Of a DNA stretch of 64,000 nt, positions 21,085 to 35,300 are shown one piece after another; the first letter of the stretch is position 1, and every line of letters starts with the position of its first letter. Under the pieces are notes generated by a model, which worked only from the letters and a program-made list of their open reading frames with translations, did not search any database and was not told where the DNA came from. Source of the stretch: Cepaea nemoralis (taxonomy: Eukaryota; Mollusca; Gastropoda; Stylommatophora; Helicidae). Made by a program: the position numbers and the translations under genes. The stretch spans positions 7,501 to 71,500 of the forward strand of contig JACEFZ010022354.1 in the NCBI GenBank assembly GCA_014155875.1. Reading direction: 5' to 3'.

Positions 21085-21525
21085 ATTTATAAATTGATTC
21101 AAATTGACTCTGGGCTCATCATTTTTGACATTTCTTATTACGTTATCTGCATAATGTTGTACAGGTCTGAGGAGCAAGATCCCTTTGACCTCAAACCAGT
21201 TTGATATTTCACCAGCTACCCTGTTCATGATGTAATGATTAATTTAAGTGAATCAAAAGTGCTGAAAACCCCAGATCTGTCATAGTGTTCCACATTTTCT
21301 GACATTGAACAGTCCAAGACCATCTGTAGTCTATGAAACAGGTATGAAGATCTACCTTGTACTGTTGGCATTTCTCAAAGATGGTTCTCATGTTGAAGAT
21401 ATGGTCCCTGCTTCCTCTGCTGTGTCTGAACCCTGCCTGAACGTCTTGTAATTCATATTCTAACTTCTTACCGATCTTCTTCATGATGGCTTTACCTGAA
21501 AACTTTGCTGGCACGACTTATTAGT
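21085..21525 (-). pseudogene. Internal fragment of a non-LTR reverse transcriptase
   Basis: The minus strand encodes FSGKAIMKKIGKKLEYELQD, then VQAGFRHSRGSRDHIFNMRT and LHTCFIDY. The expected KAFD motif is scrambled, and KMWNTMTDLGF follows. After a frame change near 21235 the sequence continues as RVAGEISNWFEVKG...YADNVIRNVKNDEP. These are RT motifs 2 to 4 in order, of the RTE/CR1-like endonuclease-reverse transcriptase type. The catalytic YADD region is not recoverable. The element is dead. Confidence 0.82.
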
Positions 21526-22139
21526 ACGATAGTGGGCACACAAGTTTTACATTTCCTTTCTCTGGGAGAGGGATGTAGATGTGTGTATACAAGTATGATA
21601 TAATGAGACAAGACTAGGGTCTAAATACACCCCAGTGTAGAAGAGGAGAGCCTGAGTGAATGAATATTGTGCTGCAGAAATATATCCTGCGGAGAGCGAG
21701 AAATTGCACCGATTATAGCAAGAATGTAGCTACATACCTCTGTGCCCTATGACAGTATATTTCTAGTTTTAAAATGCAGAGCTATATGTCAAGTAATTGA
21801 TATTGTTTGTCATTATGATAGTTTCCTTTATTTTGTCTACCTTTGTGTTGTTTCATCAATTTCAATGACAAATGTCACTGTATTGTTTTCTTTTACAATA
21901 GTTCTTGTTGGTATTTGAGCGTTTGTTTTGTTTTAATTCCTTGTAGAGATTGTGTTTGTTTCTGGTGCAGTCTATGTGTAAGAATAAATAAATTCATTCA
22001 GGCAAACTTCGATGAAATATTGGCAACACCATTAAAACAGTACAAGCTTGCCTTTGTTTCATGATGTGGTTTGTTTAGTTTTTAAGCAGTTGTGTGTGTC
22101 ATTGACATGTCCTTGGTGACTGACGCAAAACTGATCAAA
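21526..22139 (+). other. No gene recognised; AATAAA signals at 21983 and 21987
   Basis: AT-rich sequence with overlapping AATAAA hexamers at 21983-21992. They could serve as a distant polyadenylation signal for the + strand gene, but nothing proves use. Confidence 0.3.
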
Positions 22140-23465
22140 GCACATTAGTCAAGAAGGGATTAACTAAATGAAGTTAGAAAAGAAGGGATCAACTAAGTGA
22201 AGTTAGTAAATAAGGGATCAACTAAGTGAAGTTTGTAAATAAGGGATCAACTAAGTGAAGTTTGTAAAGAAGGGATCAACTAAGTGAAGTTAGTAAATAA
22301 GGGATCAACTAAATGAAGTTTGTAAATAAGGGATCAACTAAATGAAGTTTGTAAATAAGGGATCAACTAAGTGAAGTTAGTAAATAAGGGATCAACTAAG
22401 TGAAGTTAGTAAAGGAGGGATCAACTAAGTGAAGTTAGTAAATAAGGGATCAACTAAATGAATTTAGTAAAGAAGGGATCAACCAAGTGAAGTTAGTAAA
22501 GAAGGGATCCACTAAGTGAAGTTTGTAAATAAGGGATCAACTAAGTGAATTTACTAAATAAGGGATCAACTAAGTGAAGTTAGTAAATAAGGGATCAACT
22601 AAGTGAAGTTAGTAAATAAGGGATCAACTAAATGAAGTTAGTAAATAAGGGATCAACTAAATGAAGTTTGTAAATAAGGGATCAACTAAATGAAGTTTGT
22701 AAATAAGGGATCAACTAAGTGAAGTTAGTAAATAAGGGATCAACTAAGTGAAGTTAGTAAAGGAGGGATCAACTAAGTGAAGTTAGTAAATAAGGGATCA
22801 ACTAAATGAATTTAGTAAAGAAGGGATCAACCAAGTGAAGTTAGTAAAGAAGGGATCCACTAAGTGAAGTTAATAAAGGAGGGATCAACCAAGTGAAGTT
22901 AGTAAAAGAGGGATCAACCAAGTAAAGTTAGTAAAGGATGGATCAACTAAGTGAAGTTAGTAAATAAGGGATCAATTAAGTGAAGTTAGTAAATAAGGGA
23001 CCAACTAAGTGAAGTTTGTAAATAAGGGATCAACTAAGTGAAGTTAGTAAATAAGGGATCAACTAAGTGAAGTTTGTAAATAAGGGATCAACAAAGTGAA
23101 GTTTGTAAATAAGGGATCAACTAAGTGAAGTTTGTAAATAAGGGATCAACTAAGTGAAGTTTGTAAATAAGGGATCAACTAAGTGAAGTTTGTAAATAAG
23201 GGATCAACTAAGTGAAGTTTGTAAATAAGGGATCAACTAAATGAAGTTGGTAAAGGAGGGATCAACTAAGTGAAGTTAGTAAATAAGGGATCAACTAAGT
23301 GAAGTTAGTAAATAAGGGATCAACTAAGTGAATTTAGTAAATAAGGGATCAACTAAGTGAAGTTAGTAAAGGAGGGATCAACCAAGTGAAGTTAGTAAAT
23401 GAGGGATCAACTAAGTGAAGTTAGTAAAGGAGGGATCAACTAAGAGAAGTTAGTAAAGGAGGGAC
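22140..23465. repeat. 29-bp minisatellite, about 45 copies, with 348-bp higher-order repeat
   Basis: The unit is gggatcaactaagtgaagtt agtaaataa. Marker variants (aaaggaggg at 22411 and 22759; gggatccac at 22504 and 22852) recur exactly 348 bp, or 12 units, apart. This shows that blocks of units were duplicated together. Confidence 0.97.
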
Positions 23466-23750
23466 CTGCAAGCAACAACAGAAGTCCCAGAGCACTAACT
23501 TGCTATGGGTCAGTGAAGTGTTAAAATCATCACATTTTGTAGGCCAGAATACACGGAGTATGTGGCCAGAATAACCCTCGTAGCGCAGGCGTCAAACTTT
23601 CATTCGATGGCGCTCATGACATCAACACAATCTCCTAATCCCAATGATTCCATCGGCTCACCCTGTCTGCAAATGTAAGCAGCCAATCATCTAACCACCA
23701 TCATGCAGCAAATGTATTACAGAACATCACTCTCATCACACCCCACAGCA
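23466..23750. other. No gene recognised between the 29-bp array and the SINE
   Basis: Moderately GC-rich unique sequence. The word cgtcaaactttcattcgatg is not repeated elsewhere in the window that I can see. Confidence 0.4.
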
Positions 23751-24030
23751 GGTCTGCATGGCCGAATGGGTAAGAGCGCGTGTTCTTAGACATTTGTTGT
23801 GCTGATGCCGATACACCGGACAGCTGGACTAAAATGTTGACCTGTCGTCCTTGACTTGGGGACGTAAATTATAAGTACCTCTAAAGTTGGAGTTGGTTCG
23901 CCTGATGGCGGGGACACTGTTAATAGGGAAAGCTAATCCACACGCAAAATCCAGTTCATCACTACTATAAATAGTGTGTATAGGCTGCACTTGAGTTCAA
24001 AGTGAGCGAGCGTAAAAATAAAAAAAATAA
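23751..24030 (+). repeat. tRNA-derived SINE, copy 1
   Basis: It begins ggtctgcatggccgaatggg, whose tggccgaatgg is a good A box. The B-box part is partly lost. The body has gacttggggacgtaaatta and ggttcgcctgatggcg and ends gagcgagcgtaaaaataaaa. Copies 2 (53797-54107) and 3 (59966-60253, minus strand) share the same order of blocks. The head resembles a Leu/Ser-type tRNA, which is inference. Confidence 0.88.
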
Positions 24031-24590
24031 TGCTCCATGGACAAGTGTTTCCATCTCTTGCCATTCCTCCTGCCTCATGCACCCTCGCTTTATCAGCTTC
24101 CACTTTGAATTTCTTAGGATGCATAATGTGTGTGGTAGTTTCCCCTTGCTTTCCACACCAACATGGCTAAACAGTATGTCCTCAACCTTTAAAATTGCCA
24201 TGTTAAGTAGCCTGCTCTGTGGGACTCTGCTAACAGCAGAGAGCACTCCAAGGGTGTCCACTTAGCTCGATGCAGCTCGGTCCACAGAGCTGGAGTTGCC
24301 ACACCATAGTGTGCTCATTCTCTGCAATGGGGAGGTGCTTTCGGGATTGTGTCTTGATCGAATTTGGGGCATTGCTGGCATTTCTCAAACTTTCCAGTAC
24401 TTATTAAACTATTAATAACAGTAAATACAAACATATGGTGGAGTGGTTGAGCATTTGAGGAAGCAGTAAAATAGATATGCAAACACTTTTCACTGTAAAG
24501 ATGAGACAAGAACCAGGGGAAGACTTTCCAATTTTGAGCACATCATACATCACTCAACATGCACTCTAGTGCGTCATCTTGGCACACATT
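24031..24590. other. No gene recognised; flank of the large satellite
   Basis: An antisense open frame (24261 down to 23965) has no recognisable motif and runs into the SINE, so I do not call it. Satellite units begin abruptly at about 24591. Confidence 0.4.
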
Positions 24591-27500
24591 GACACCAGAC
24601 TGTCTTAGATCACCACTTTGAGCATCCATCGCTTGCAGACACCAGATTGTCTTAGATCACCACTTTGAGCTTCCATCTCTTGCAGACACCAGACTGTCTT
24701 AGATCACCACTTTGAGCTTCCATCTCTTGCAGACACCAGACTGTCTTAGATCACCACTTTGAGCATCCACTGCTTGCAGACACCAGACTATCTTAGATCA
24801 CCACTTTGAGCTTCCATCTCTTGCAGACACCAGACTGTCTTAGATCACCACTTTGAGCTTCCATCGCTTGCAGACACCAGACTGTCTTAGATCACCACTT
24901 TGAGCTTCCAGCACTTGCAGACACCAGATTGTCTTAGATCACCACTTTGAGCATCCATCACTTGCAGACACCAGATTGTCTTAGATCACCACTTTGAGCA
25001 TCCATCACTTGCAGACACCAGATTGTCCTAGATCACCACTTTGAGCTTCCAGCACTTGCAGACACCAGACTATCTTAGATCACCACTTTGAGCATCCACT
25101 GCTTACAGACACCAGACTGTCTTAGATCACCACTTTGAGCATCCAGCGCTTGCAGACACCAGACTATCTTAGATCACCACTTTGAGCATCCAGCGCTTGC
25201 AGACACCAGACTGTCTTAGATCACCACTCTGAGCATCCAGCACTTGCAGACACCAGACTGTCTTAGATCACCACTTTGAGCATCCAGCACTTGCAGACAC
25301 CAGACTGTCTTAGATCACCACTTTGAGCTTCCATCGCTTGCAGACACCAGACTATCTTAGATCACCACTTGAGCATCTATCACTTGCAGACACCAGACTG
25401 TCTTAGATCACCACTTGAGCTTCCATCGCTTGCAGACACCAGACTGTCTTAGATCACCACTTTGAGCTTCCATCGCTTGCAGACACCAGACTGTCTTAGA
25501 TCACCACTTTGAGCATCCAGCACTTGCAGACACCAGACTGTCTTAGATCACCACTTTGAGCATCCACTGCTTACAGACACCAGACTGTCTTAGATCACCA
25601 CTTTGAGCTTCCAGCACTTGCAGACACCAGACTGTCTTAGATCACCACTTTGAGCATCCAGCGCTTGCAGACACCAGACTGTCTTAGATCACCACTTTGA
25701 GCTTCCATCGCTTGCAGACACCAGACTGTCTTAGATCACCATTTGAGCATCCAGCACTTGCAGACACCAGACTGTCTTAGATCACCACTTTGAGCATCCA
25801 GCACTTGCAGACACCAGACTGTCTTAGATCACCACTTTGAGCATCCAGCGCTTGCAGACACCAGACTGTCTTAGATCACCACTTTGAGCATCCATCGCTT
25901 GCAGACACCAGACTGTCTTAGATCACCACTTTGAGCTTCCACTGCTTGCAGACACCAGACTATCTTAGATCACCACTTTGAGCATCCAGCACTTGCAGAC
26001 ACCAGACTGTCTTAGATCACCACTTTGAGCATCCAGCACTTGCAGACACCAGACTGTCTTAGATCACCACTTTGAGCTTCCATCGCTTGCAGACACCAGA
26101 CTATCTTAGATCACCACTTGAGCATCTATCACTTGCAGACACCAGACTGTCTTAGATCACCACTTGAGCTTCCATCGCTTGCAGACACCAGACTGTCTTA
26201 GATCACCACTTTGAGCTTCCATCGCTTGCAGACACCAGACTGTCTTAGATCACCACTTTGAGCTTCCATCGCTTGCAGACACCAGACTGTCTTAGATCAC
26301 CACTTTGAGCTTCCATCGCTTGCAGACACCAGACTGTCTTAGATCACCACTTTGAGCTTCCATCGCTTGCAGACACCAGACTGTCTTAGATCACCACTTT
26401 GAGCTTCCATCGCTTGCAGACACCAGACTGTCTTAGATCACCACTTTGAGCTTCCATTCGCTTGCAGACACCAGACTGTCTTAGATCACCACTTTGAGCT
26501 TCCATCGCTTGCAGACACCAGACTGTCTTAGATCACCACTTTGAGCATCCAGCACTTGCAGACACCAGACTGTCTTAGATCACCACTTTGAGCATCCAGC
26601 ACTTGCAGACACCAGACTGTCTTAGATCACCACTTTGAGCATCCAGCGCTTGCAGACACCAGACTGTCTTAGATCACCACTTTGAGAATCCAGCGCTTGC
26701 AGACACCAGACTATCTTAGATCACCACTTTGAGCATCTATCGCTTGCAGACACCAGATTGTCTTAGATCACCACTTGAGCATCCAGCGCTTGCAGACACC
26801 AGACTATCTTAGATCACCACTTTGAGCATCTATCGCTTGCAGACACCAGATTGTCTTAGATCACCACTTGAGCATCCAGCGCTTGCAGACACCAGACTAT
26901 CTTAGATCACCACTTGAGCATCTATCGCTTGCAGACACCAGATTGTCTTAGATCACCACTTGAGCATCCAGCGCTTGCAGACACCAGACTATCTTAGATC
27001 ACCACTTTGAGCATCCACCAGACTGTCTTAGATCATCACTTTGAGCTTCCATCGCTTGCAGACACCAGACTGTCTTAGATCACCACTTTGAGCATCCAGC
27101 ACTTGCAGACACCAGATTGTCTTAGATCACCACTTGAGCATCTATCGCTTGCAGACACCAGATTGTCTTAGATCACCACTTTGAGCATCCACTTCTTGCA
27201 GACACCAGATTGTCTTAGATCACCACTTGAGCTTCCATCGCTTGCAGACACCAGACTGTCTTAGATCACCACTTTGAGCATCCATCACTTGCAGACACCA
27301 GATTGTCTTAGATCACCACTTTGAGCTTCCATCGCTTGCAGACACCAGACTGTCTTAGATCACCACTTTGAGCTTCCATCGCTTGCAGACACCAGACTGT
27401 CTTAGATCACCACTTTGAGCATCCAGCACTTGCAGATACCAGATTGTCTTAGATCACCACTTGAGCATCTATCGCTTGCAGACACCAGATTGTCTTAGAT

Positions 27501-30500
27501 CACCACTTTGAGCATCCACTTCTTGCAGACACCAGATTGTCTTAGATCACCACTTTGAGCATCCACTTCTTGCAGACACCAGATTGTCTTAGATCACCAC
27601 TTTGAGCATCCACCAGACTGTCTTAGATCACCACTTTGAGCTTCCACTTCTTGCAGACACCAGACTGTCTTAGATCACCACTTTGAGCTTCCATCGCTTG
27701 CAGACACCAGACTGTCTTAGATCACCACTTTGAGCATCCAGCACTTGCAGACACCAGACTGTCTTAGATCACCACTTTGAGCATCCAGCACTTGCAGACA
27801 CCAGACTGTCTTAGATCACCACTTTGAGCATCCAGCGCTTGCAGACACCAGACTGTCTTAGATCACCACTTTGAGAATCCAGCGCTTGCAGACACCAGAC
27901 TATCTTAGATCACCACTTTGAGCATCTATCGCTTGCAGACACCAGATTGTCTTAGATCACCACTTGAGCATCCAGCGCTTGCAGACACCAGACTATCTTA
28001 GATCACCACTTTGAGCATCTATCGCTTGCAGACACCAGATTGTCTTAGATCACCACTTGAGCATCCAGCGCTTGCAGACACCAGACTATCTTAGATCACC
28101 ACTTGAGCATCTATCGCTTGCAGACACCAGATTGTCTTAGATCACCACTTGAGCATCCAGCGCTTGCAGACACCAGACTATCTTAGATCACCACTTTGAG
28201 CATCCACCAGACTGTCTTAGATCACCACTTTGAGCTTCCATCGCTTGCAGACACCAGACTGTCTTAGATCACCACTTTGAGCATCCAGCACTTGCAGACA
28301 CCAGATTGTCTTAGATCACCACTTGAGCATCTATCGCTTGCAGACACCAGATTGTCTTAGATCACCACTTTGAGCATCCACTTCTTGCAGACACCAGATT
28401 GTCTTAGATCACCACTTGAGCTTCCATCGCTTGCAGACACCAGACTGTCTTAGATCACCACTTTGAGCATCCATCACTTGCAGACACCAGATTGTCTTAG
28501 ATCACCACTTTGAGCTTCCATCGCTTGCAGACACCAGACTGTCTTAGATCACCACTTTGAGCTTCCATCGCTTGCAGACACCAGACTGTCTTAGATCACC
28601 ACTTTGAGCATCCAGCACTTGCAGACACCAGATTGTCTTAGATCACCACTTGAGCATCTATCGCTTGCAGACACCAGATTGTCTTAGATCACCACTTTGA
28701 GCATCCACTTCTTGCAGACACCAGATTGTCTTAGATCACCACTTTGAGCATCCACTTCTTGCAGACACCAGATTGTCTTAGATCACCACTTTGAGCATCC
28801 ACCAGACTGTCTTAGATCACCACTTTGAGCTTCCACTTCTTGCAGACACCAGACTGTCTTAGATCACCACTTTGAGCATCCATCGCATGCAGACACCAGA
28901 TTGTCTTAGATCACCACTTTGAGCATCCACTTCTTGCAGACACCAGATTGTCTTAGATCACCACTTTGAGCATCCAGCACTTGCAGACACCAGATTGTCT
29001 TAGATCACCACTTTGAGCATCCAGCGCTTGCAGACACCAGATTGTCTTAGATCACCACCTTGAGCATCCAGCGCTTGCAGACACCAGACTGTCTTAGATC
29101 ACCACTTTGAGCTTCCATCACTTGCAGACACCAGACTGTCTTAGATCACCACTTTGAGCATCCACTTCTTGCAGACACCAGATTGTCTTAGATCACCACT
29201 TTGAGCATCCAGCACTTGCAGACACCAGATTGTCTTAGATCACCACTTTGAGCATCCAGCGCTTGCAGACACCAGATTGTCTTAGATCACCACTTTGAGC
29301 ATCCAGCGCTTGCAGACACCAGACTGTCTTAGATCACCACTTTGAGCATCCACCAGACTGTCTTAGATCACCACTTTGAGCATCCATCGCTTGCAGACAC
29401 CAGACTGTCTTAGATCACCACTTTGAGCTTCCATCACTTGCAGACACCAGATTGTCTTAGATCACCACTTTGAGCTTCCATCACTTGCAGACACCAGATT
29501 ATCTTAGATCACCACTTTGAGCATCCAGCACTTGCAGACACCAGACTGTCTTAGATCACCACTTTGAGCATCCACCAGACTGTCTTAGATCACCACTTTG
29601 AGCATCCATCGCTTGCAGACACCAGATTGTCTTAGATCACCACTTTGAGCTTCCATCACTTGCAGACACCAGATTGTCTTAGATCACCACTTTGAGCTTC
29701 CATCACTTGCAGACACCAGATTGTCTTAGATCACCACTTTGAGCTTCCATCACTTGCAGACACCAGACTGTCTTAGATCACCACTTTGAGCATCCATCGC
29801 TTGCAGACACCAGATTGTCTTAGATCACCACTTTGAGCATCCAGCACTTGCAGACACCAGATTGTCTTAGATCACCACTTTGAGCTTCCATCACTTGCAG
29901 ACACCAGACTGTCTTAGATCACCACTTTGAGCATCCACTTCTTGCAGACACCAGATTGTCTTAGATCACCACTTTGAGCATCCACTGCTTGCAGACACCA
30001 GACTGTCTTAGATCACCACTTTGAGCTTCCATCGCTTGCAGACACCAGACTGTCTTAGATCACCACTTTGAGCTTCCATCACTTGCAGACACCAGATTGT
30101 CTTAGATCACCACTTTGAGCATCCACTTCTTGCAGACACCAGACTGTCTTAGATCACCACTTTGAGCATCCATCGCTTGCAGACACCAGATTGTCTTAGA
30201 TCACCACTTTGAGCATCCACTTCTTGCAGACACCAGACTGTCTTAGATCACCACTTTGAGCTTCCATCGCTTGCAGACACCAGACTGTCTTAGATCACCA
30301 CTTTGAGCTTCCATCGCTTGCAGACACCAGATTGTCTTAGATCACCACTTTGAGCATCCACTTCTTGCAGACACCAGACTGTCTTAGATCACCACTTTGA
30401 GCATCCAGCGCTTGCAGACACCAGATTGTCTTAGATCACCACTTTGAGCATCCACTTCTTGCAGACACCAGACTGTCTTAGATCACCACTTTGAGCTTCC

Positions 30501-32388
30501 ACCGCTTGCAGACACCAGATTGTCTTAGATCACCACTTTGAGCTTCCACCGCTTGCAGACACCAGACTGTCTTAGATCACCACTTTGAGCTTCCATCGCT
30601 TGCAGACACCAGACTGTCTTAGATCACCACTTTGAGCTTCCACCGCTTGCAGACACCAGATTGTCTTAGATCACCACTTTGAGCATCCACTGCTTGCAGA
30701 CACCAGACTGTCTTAGATCACCACTTTGAGCTTCCATCGCTTGCAGACACCAGACTGTCTTAGATCACCACTTTGAGCTTCCATCGCTTGCAGACACCAG
30801 ATTGTCTTAGATCACCACTTTGAGCATCCACTTCTTGCAGACACCAGACTGTCTTAGATCACCACTTTGAGCATCCACTGCTTGCAGACACCAGATTGTC
30901 TTAGATCACCACTTTGAGCATCCACTTCTTGCAGACACCAGACTGTCTTAGATCACCACTTTGAGCTTCCACCGCTTGCAGACACCAGATTGTCTTAGAT
31001 CACCACTTTGAGCTTCCACCGCTTGCAGACACCAGACTGTCTTAGATCACCACTTTGAGCTTCCATCGCTTGCAGACACCAGACTGTCTTAGATCACCAC
31101 TTTGAGCTTCCACCGCTTGCAGACACCAGACTGTCTTAGATCACCACTTTGAGCTTCCACCGCTTGCAGACACCAGACTGTCTTAGATCACCACTTTGAG
31201 CTTCCACCGCTTGCAGACACCAGATTGTCTTAGATCACCACTTTGAGCTTCCATCGCTTGCAGACACCAGACTGTCTTAGATCACCACTTTGAGCTTCCA
31301 TCACTTGCAGACACCAGACTGTCTTAGATCACCACTTTGAGCTTCCAGCACTTGCAGACACCAGACTGTCTTAGATCACCACTTTGAGCATCCAGCGCTT
31401 GCAGACACCAGACTGTCTTAGATCACCACTTTGAGCTTCCATCACTTGCAGACACCAGACTGTCTTAGATCACCACTTTGAGCTTCCAGCACTTGCAGAC
31501 ACCAGACTGTCTTAGATCACCACTTTGAGCATCCAGCACTTGCAGACACCAGATTGTCTTAGATCACCACTTTGAGCATCCACTGCTTACAGACACCAGA
31601 CTGTCTTAGATCACTACTTTGAGCATCCAGCACTTGCAGACACCAGATTGTCTTAGATCACCACTTTGAGCATCCACTGCTTACAGACACCAGACTGTCT
31701 TAGATCACCACTTTGAGCATCCACTTCTTGCAGACACCAGATTGTCTTAGATCACCACTTTGAGCATCCACCAGACTGTCTTAGATCACCACTTTGAGCT
31801 TCCACTGCTTGCAGAAACCAGATTGTCTTAGATCACCACTTTGAACATCCACTGCTTACAGACACCAGACTGTCTTAGATCACCACTTTGAGCATCCACT
31901 TCTTGCAGACACCAGATTGTCTTAGATCACCACTTTGAGCATCCACCAGACTGTCTTAGATCACCACTTTGAGCTTCCACTGCTTGCAGACACCAGACTG
32001 TCTTAGATCACCACTTTGAGCTTCCACTGCTTGCAGACACCAGACTGTCTTAGATCACCACTTTGAGCATCCACCGCTTGCAGACACCAGATTGTCTTAG
32101 ATCACCACTTTGAGCATCCAGCACTTGCAGACACCAGATTGTCTTAGATCACCACTTTGAGCATCCAGCGCTTGCAGACACCAGATTGTCTTAGATCACC
32201 ACTTTGAGCATCCAGCGCTTGCAGACACCAGACTGTCTTAGATCACCACTTTGAGCATCCACCAGACTGTCTTAGATCACCACTTTGAGCATCCATCGCT
32301 TGCAGACACCAGACTGTCTTAGATCACCACTTTGAGCTTCCATCACTTGCAGACACCAGATTGTCTTAGATCACCACTTTGAGCTTCC

Positions 32389-35300
32389 ATCAACTTGCAG
32401 ACACCAGATTATCCTTAGATCACCACTTTGAGCATCCAGCACTTGCAGACACCAGACTGTCTTAGATCACCACTTTGAGCATCCACCAGACTGTCTTAGA
32501 TCACCACTTTGAGCATCCATCGCTTGCAGACACCAGATTGTCTTAGATCACCACTTTGAGCTTCCATCGCTTGCAGACACCAGATTGTCTTAGATCACCA
32601 CTTTGAGCTTCCATCACTTGCAGACACCAGATTGTCTTAGATCACCACTTTGAGCTTCCATCACTTGCAGACACCAGACTGTCTTAGATCACCACTTTGA
32701 GCATCCATCGCTTGCAGACACCAGATTGTCTTAGATCACCACTTTGAGCATCCAGCTACTTGCAGACACCAGATTGTCTTAGATCACCACTTTGAGCATT
32801 CCATCAGCTTGCAGACACCAGACTGTCTTAGATCACCACTTTGAGCATCCACGCTTGCAGACACCAGATTGTCTTAGATCACCACTTTGAGCATCCACTG
32901 CTTGCAGACACCAGACTGTCTTAGATCACCACTTTGAGCTTCCATCGCTTGCAGACACCAGACTGTCTTAGATCACCACTTTGAGCTTCCATCGCTTGCA
33001 GACACCAGATTGTCTTAGATCACCACTTTGAGCATCCACTGCTTGCAGACACCAGACTGTCTTAGATCACCACTTTGAGCATTCCATCGCTTGCAGACAC
33101 CAGACTTGTCTTAGATCACCACTTTGAGCATCCATCGCTTGCAGACACCAGACTGTCTTAGATCACCACTTTGAGCTTCCATCGCTTGCAGACACCAGAC
33201 TGTCTTAGATCACCACTTTGAGCTTCCATCGCTTGCAGACACCAGATTGTCTTAGATCACCACTTTGAGCATTCCACTCCTTGCAGACACCAGACTGTCT
33301 TAGATCACCACTTTGAGCATCCAGCGCTTGCAGACACCAGATGTCTTAGATCACCACTTTGAGCATTCCATCACTTGCAGACACCAGACTGTCTTAGATC
33401 ACCACTTTGAGCATCCATCGCTTGCAGACACCAGACTGTCTTAGATCACCACTTTGAGCTTCCACCGCTTGCAGACACCAGACTGTCTTAGATCACCACT
33501 TTGAGCTATCCATCGCTTGCAGACACCAGACTGTCTTAGATCACCACTTTGAGCTTCCATCCGCTTGCAGACACCAGATTGTCTTAGATCACCACTTTGA
33601 GCATCCATCTGCTTGCAGACACCAGACTGTCTTAGATCACCACTTTGAGCATTCCATCGCTTGCAGACACCAGACTGTCTTAGATCACCACTTTGAGCTT
33701 CCATCACTTGCAGACACCAGATTGTCTTAGATCACCACTTTGAGCATCCATCTACTTGCAGACACCAGACTTGTCTTAGATCACCACTTTGAGCATCCAC
33801 TGCTTGCAGACACCAGATTGTCTTAGATCACCACTTTGAGCATCCACTTCCTTGCAGACACCAGACTGTCTTAGATCACCACTTTGAGCTTCCATCCGCT
33901 TGCAGACACCAGATTGTCTTAGATCACCACTTTGAGCATTCCATCGCTTGCAGACACCAGACTGTCTTAGATCACCACTTGAGCTTCATCAGCTTGCAGA
34001 CACCAGACTGTCTTAGATCACCACTTTGAGCTTCCATCGCTTGCAGACACCAGACTGTCTTAGATCACCACTTTGAGCTTCCATCGCTTGCAGACACCAG
34101 ACTTGTCTTAGATCACCACTTTGAGCTTCCATCGCTTGCAGACACCAGACTGTCTTAGATCACCACTTTGAGCTTCCATCGCTTGCAGACACCAGACTGT
34201 CTTAGATCACCACTTTGAGCTATCCATCGCTTGCAGACACCAGACTTGTCTTAGATCACCACTTTGAGCTTCCATCGCTTGCAGACACCAGACTGTCTTA
34301 GATCACCACTTTGAGCTTCCATCGCTTGCAGACACCAGACTGTCTTAGATCACCACTTTGAGCATTCCATCACTTGCAGACACCAGACTGTCTTAGATCA
34401 CCACTTTGAGCATCCATCACTTGCAGACACCAGACTTGTCTTAGATCACCACTTTGAGCTATCCACGCTTGCAGACACCAGACTGTCTTAGATCACCACT
34501 TTGAGCATCCATCGCTTGCAGACACCAGACTGTCTTAGATCACCACTTTGAGCTCCATCGCTTGCAGACACCAGACTTGTCTTAGATCACCACTTTGAGC
34601 ATTCCATCGCTTGCAGACACCAGACTGTCTTAGATCACCACTTTGAGCATCCATCGCTTGCAGACACCAGACTGTCTTAGATCACCACTTTGAGCATCCA
34701 TCGCTTGCAGACACCAGACTGTCTTAGATCACCACTTTGAGCTTCCATCGACTTGCAGACACCAGACTGTCTTAGATCACCACTTTGAGCATTCCATCGC
34801 TTGCAGACACCAGATTGTCTTAGATCACCACTTTGAGCATCCACTTCTTGCAGACACCAGACTGTCTTAGATCACCACTTTGAGCATCCATCGCTTGCAG
34901 ACACCAGATTGTCTTAGATCACCACTTTGAGCTTCCACTCCTTGCAGACACCAGACTTGTCTTAGATCACCACTTTGAGCTTCCATCACTTGCAGACACC
35001 AGACTGTCTTAGATCACCACTTTGAGCTTCCATCGCTTGCAGACACCAGACTGTCTTAGATCACCACTTTGAGCATCCATCGCTTGCAGACACCAGACTG
35101 TCTTAGATCACCACTTTGAGCTCCAGCACTTGCAGACACCAGACTGTCTTAGATCACCACTTTGAGCATCCAGCACTTGCAGACACCAGACTGTCTTAGA
35201 TCACCACTTTGAGCATCCAGCGCTTGCAGACACCAGACTGTCTTAGATCACCACTTTGATGCTTCCATTTCACTTGCAGACACCGCTGTCTTAGATCACA

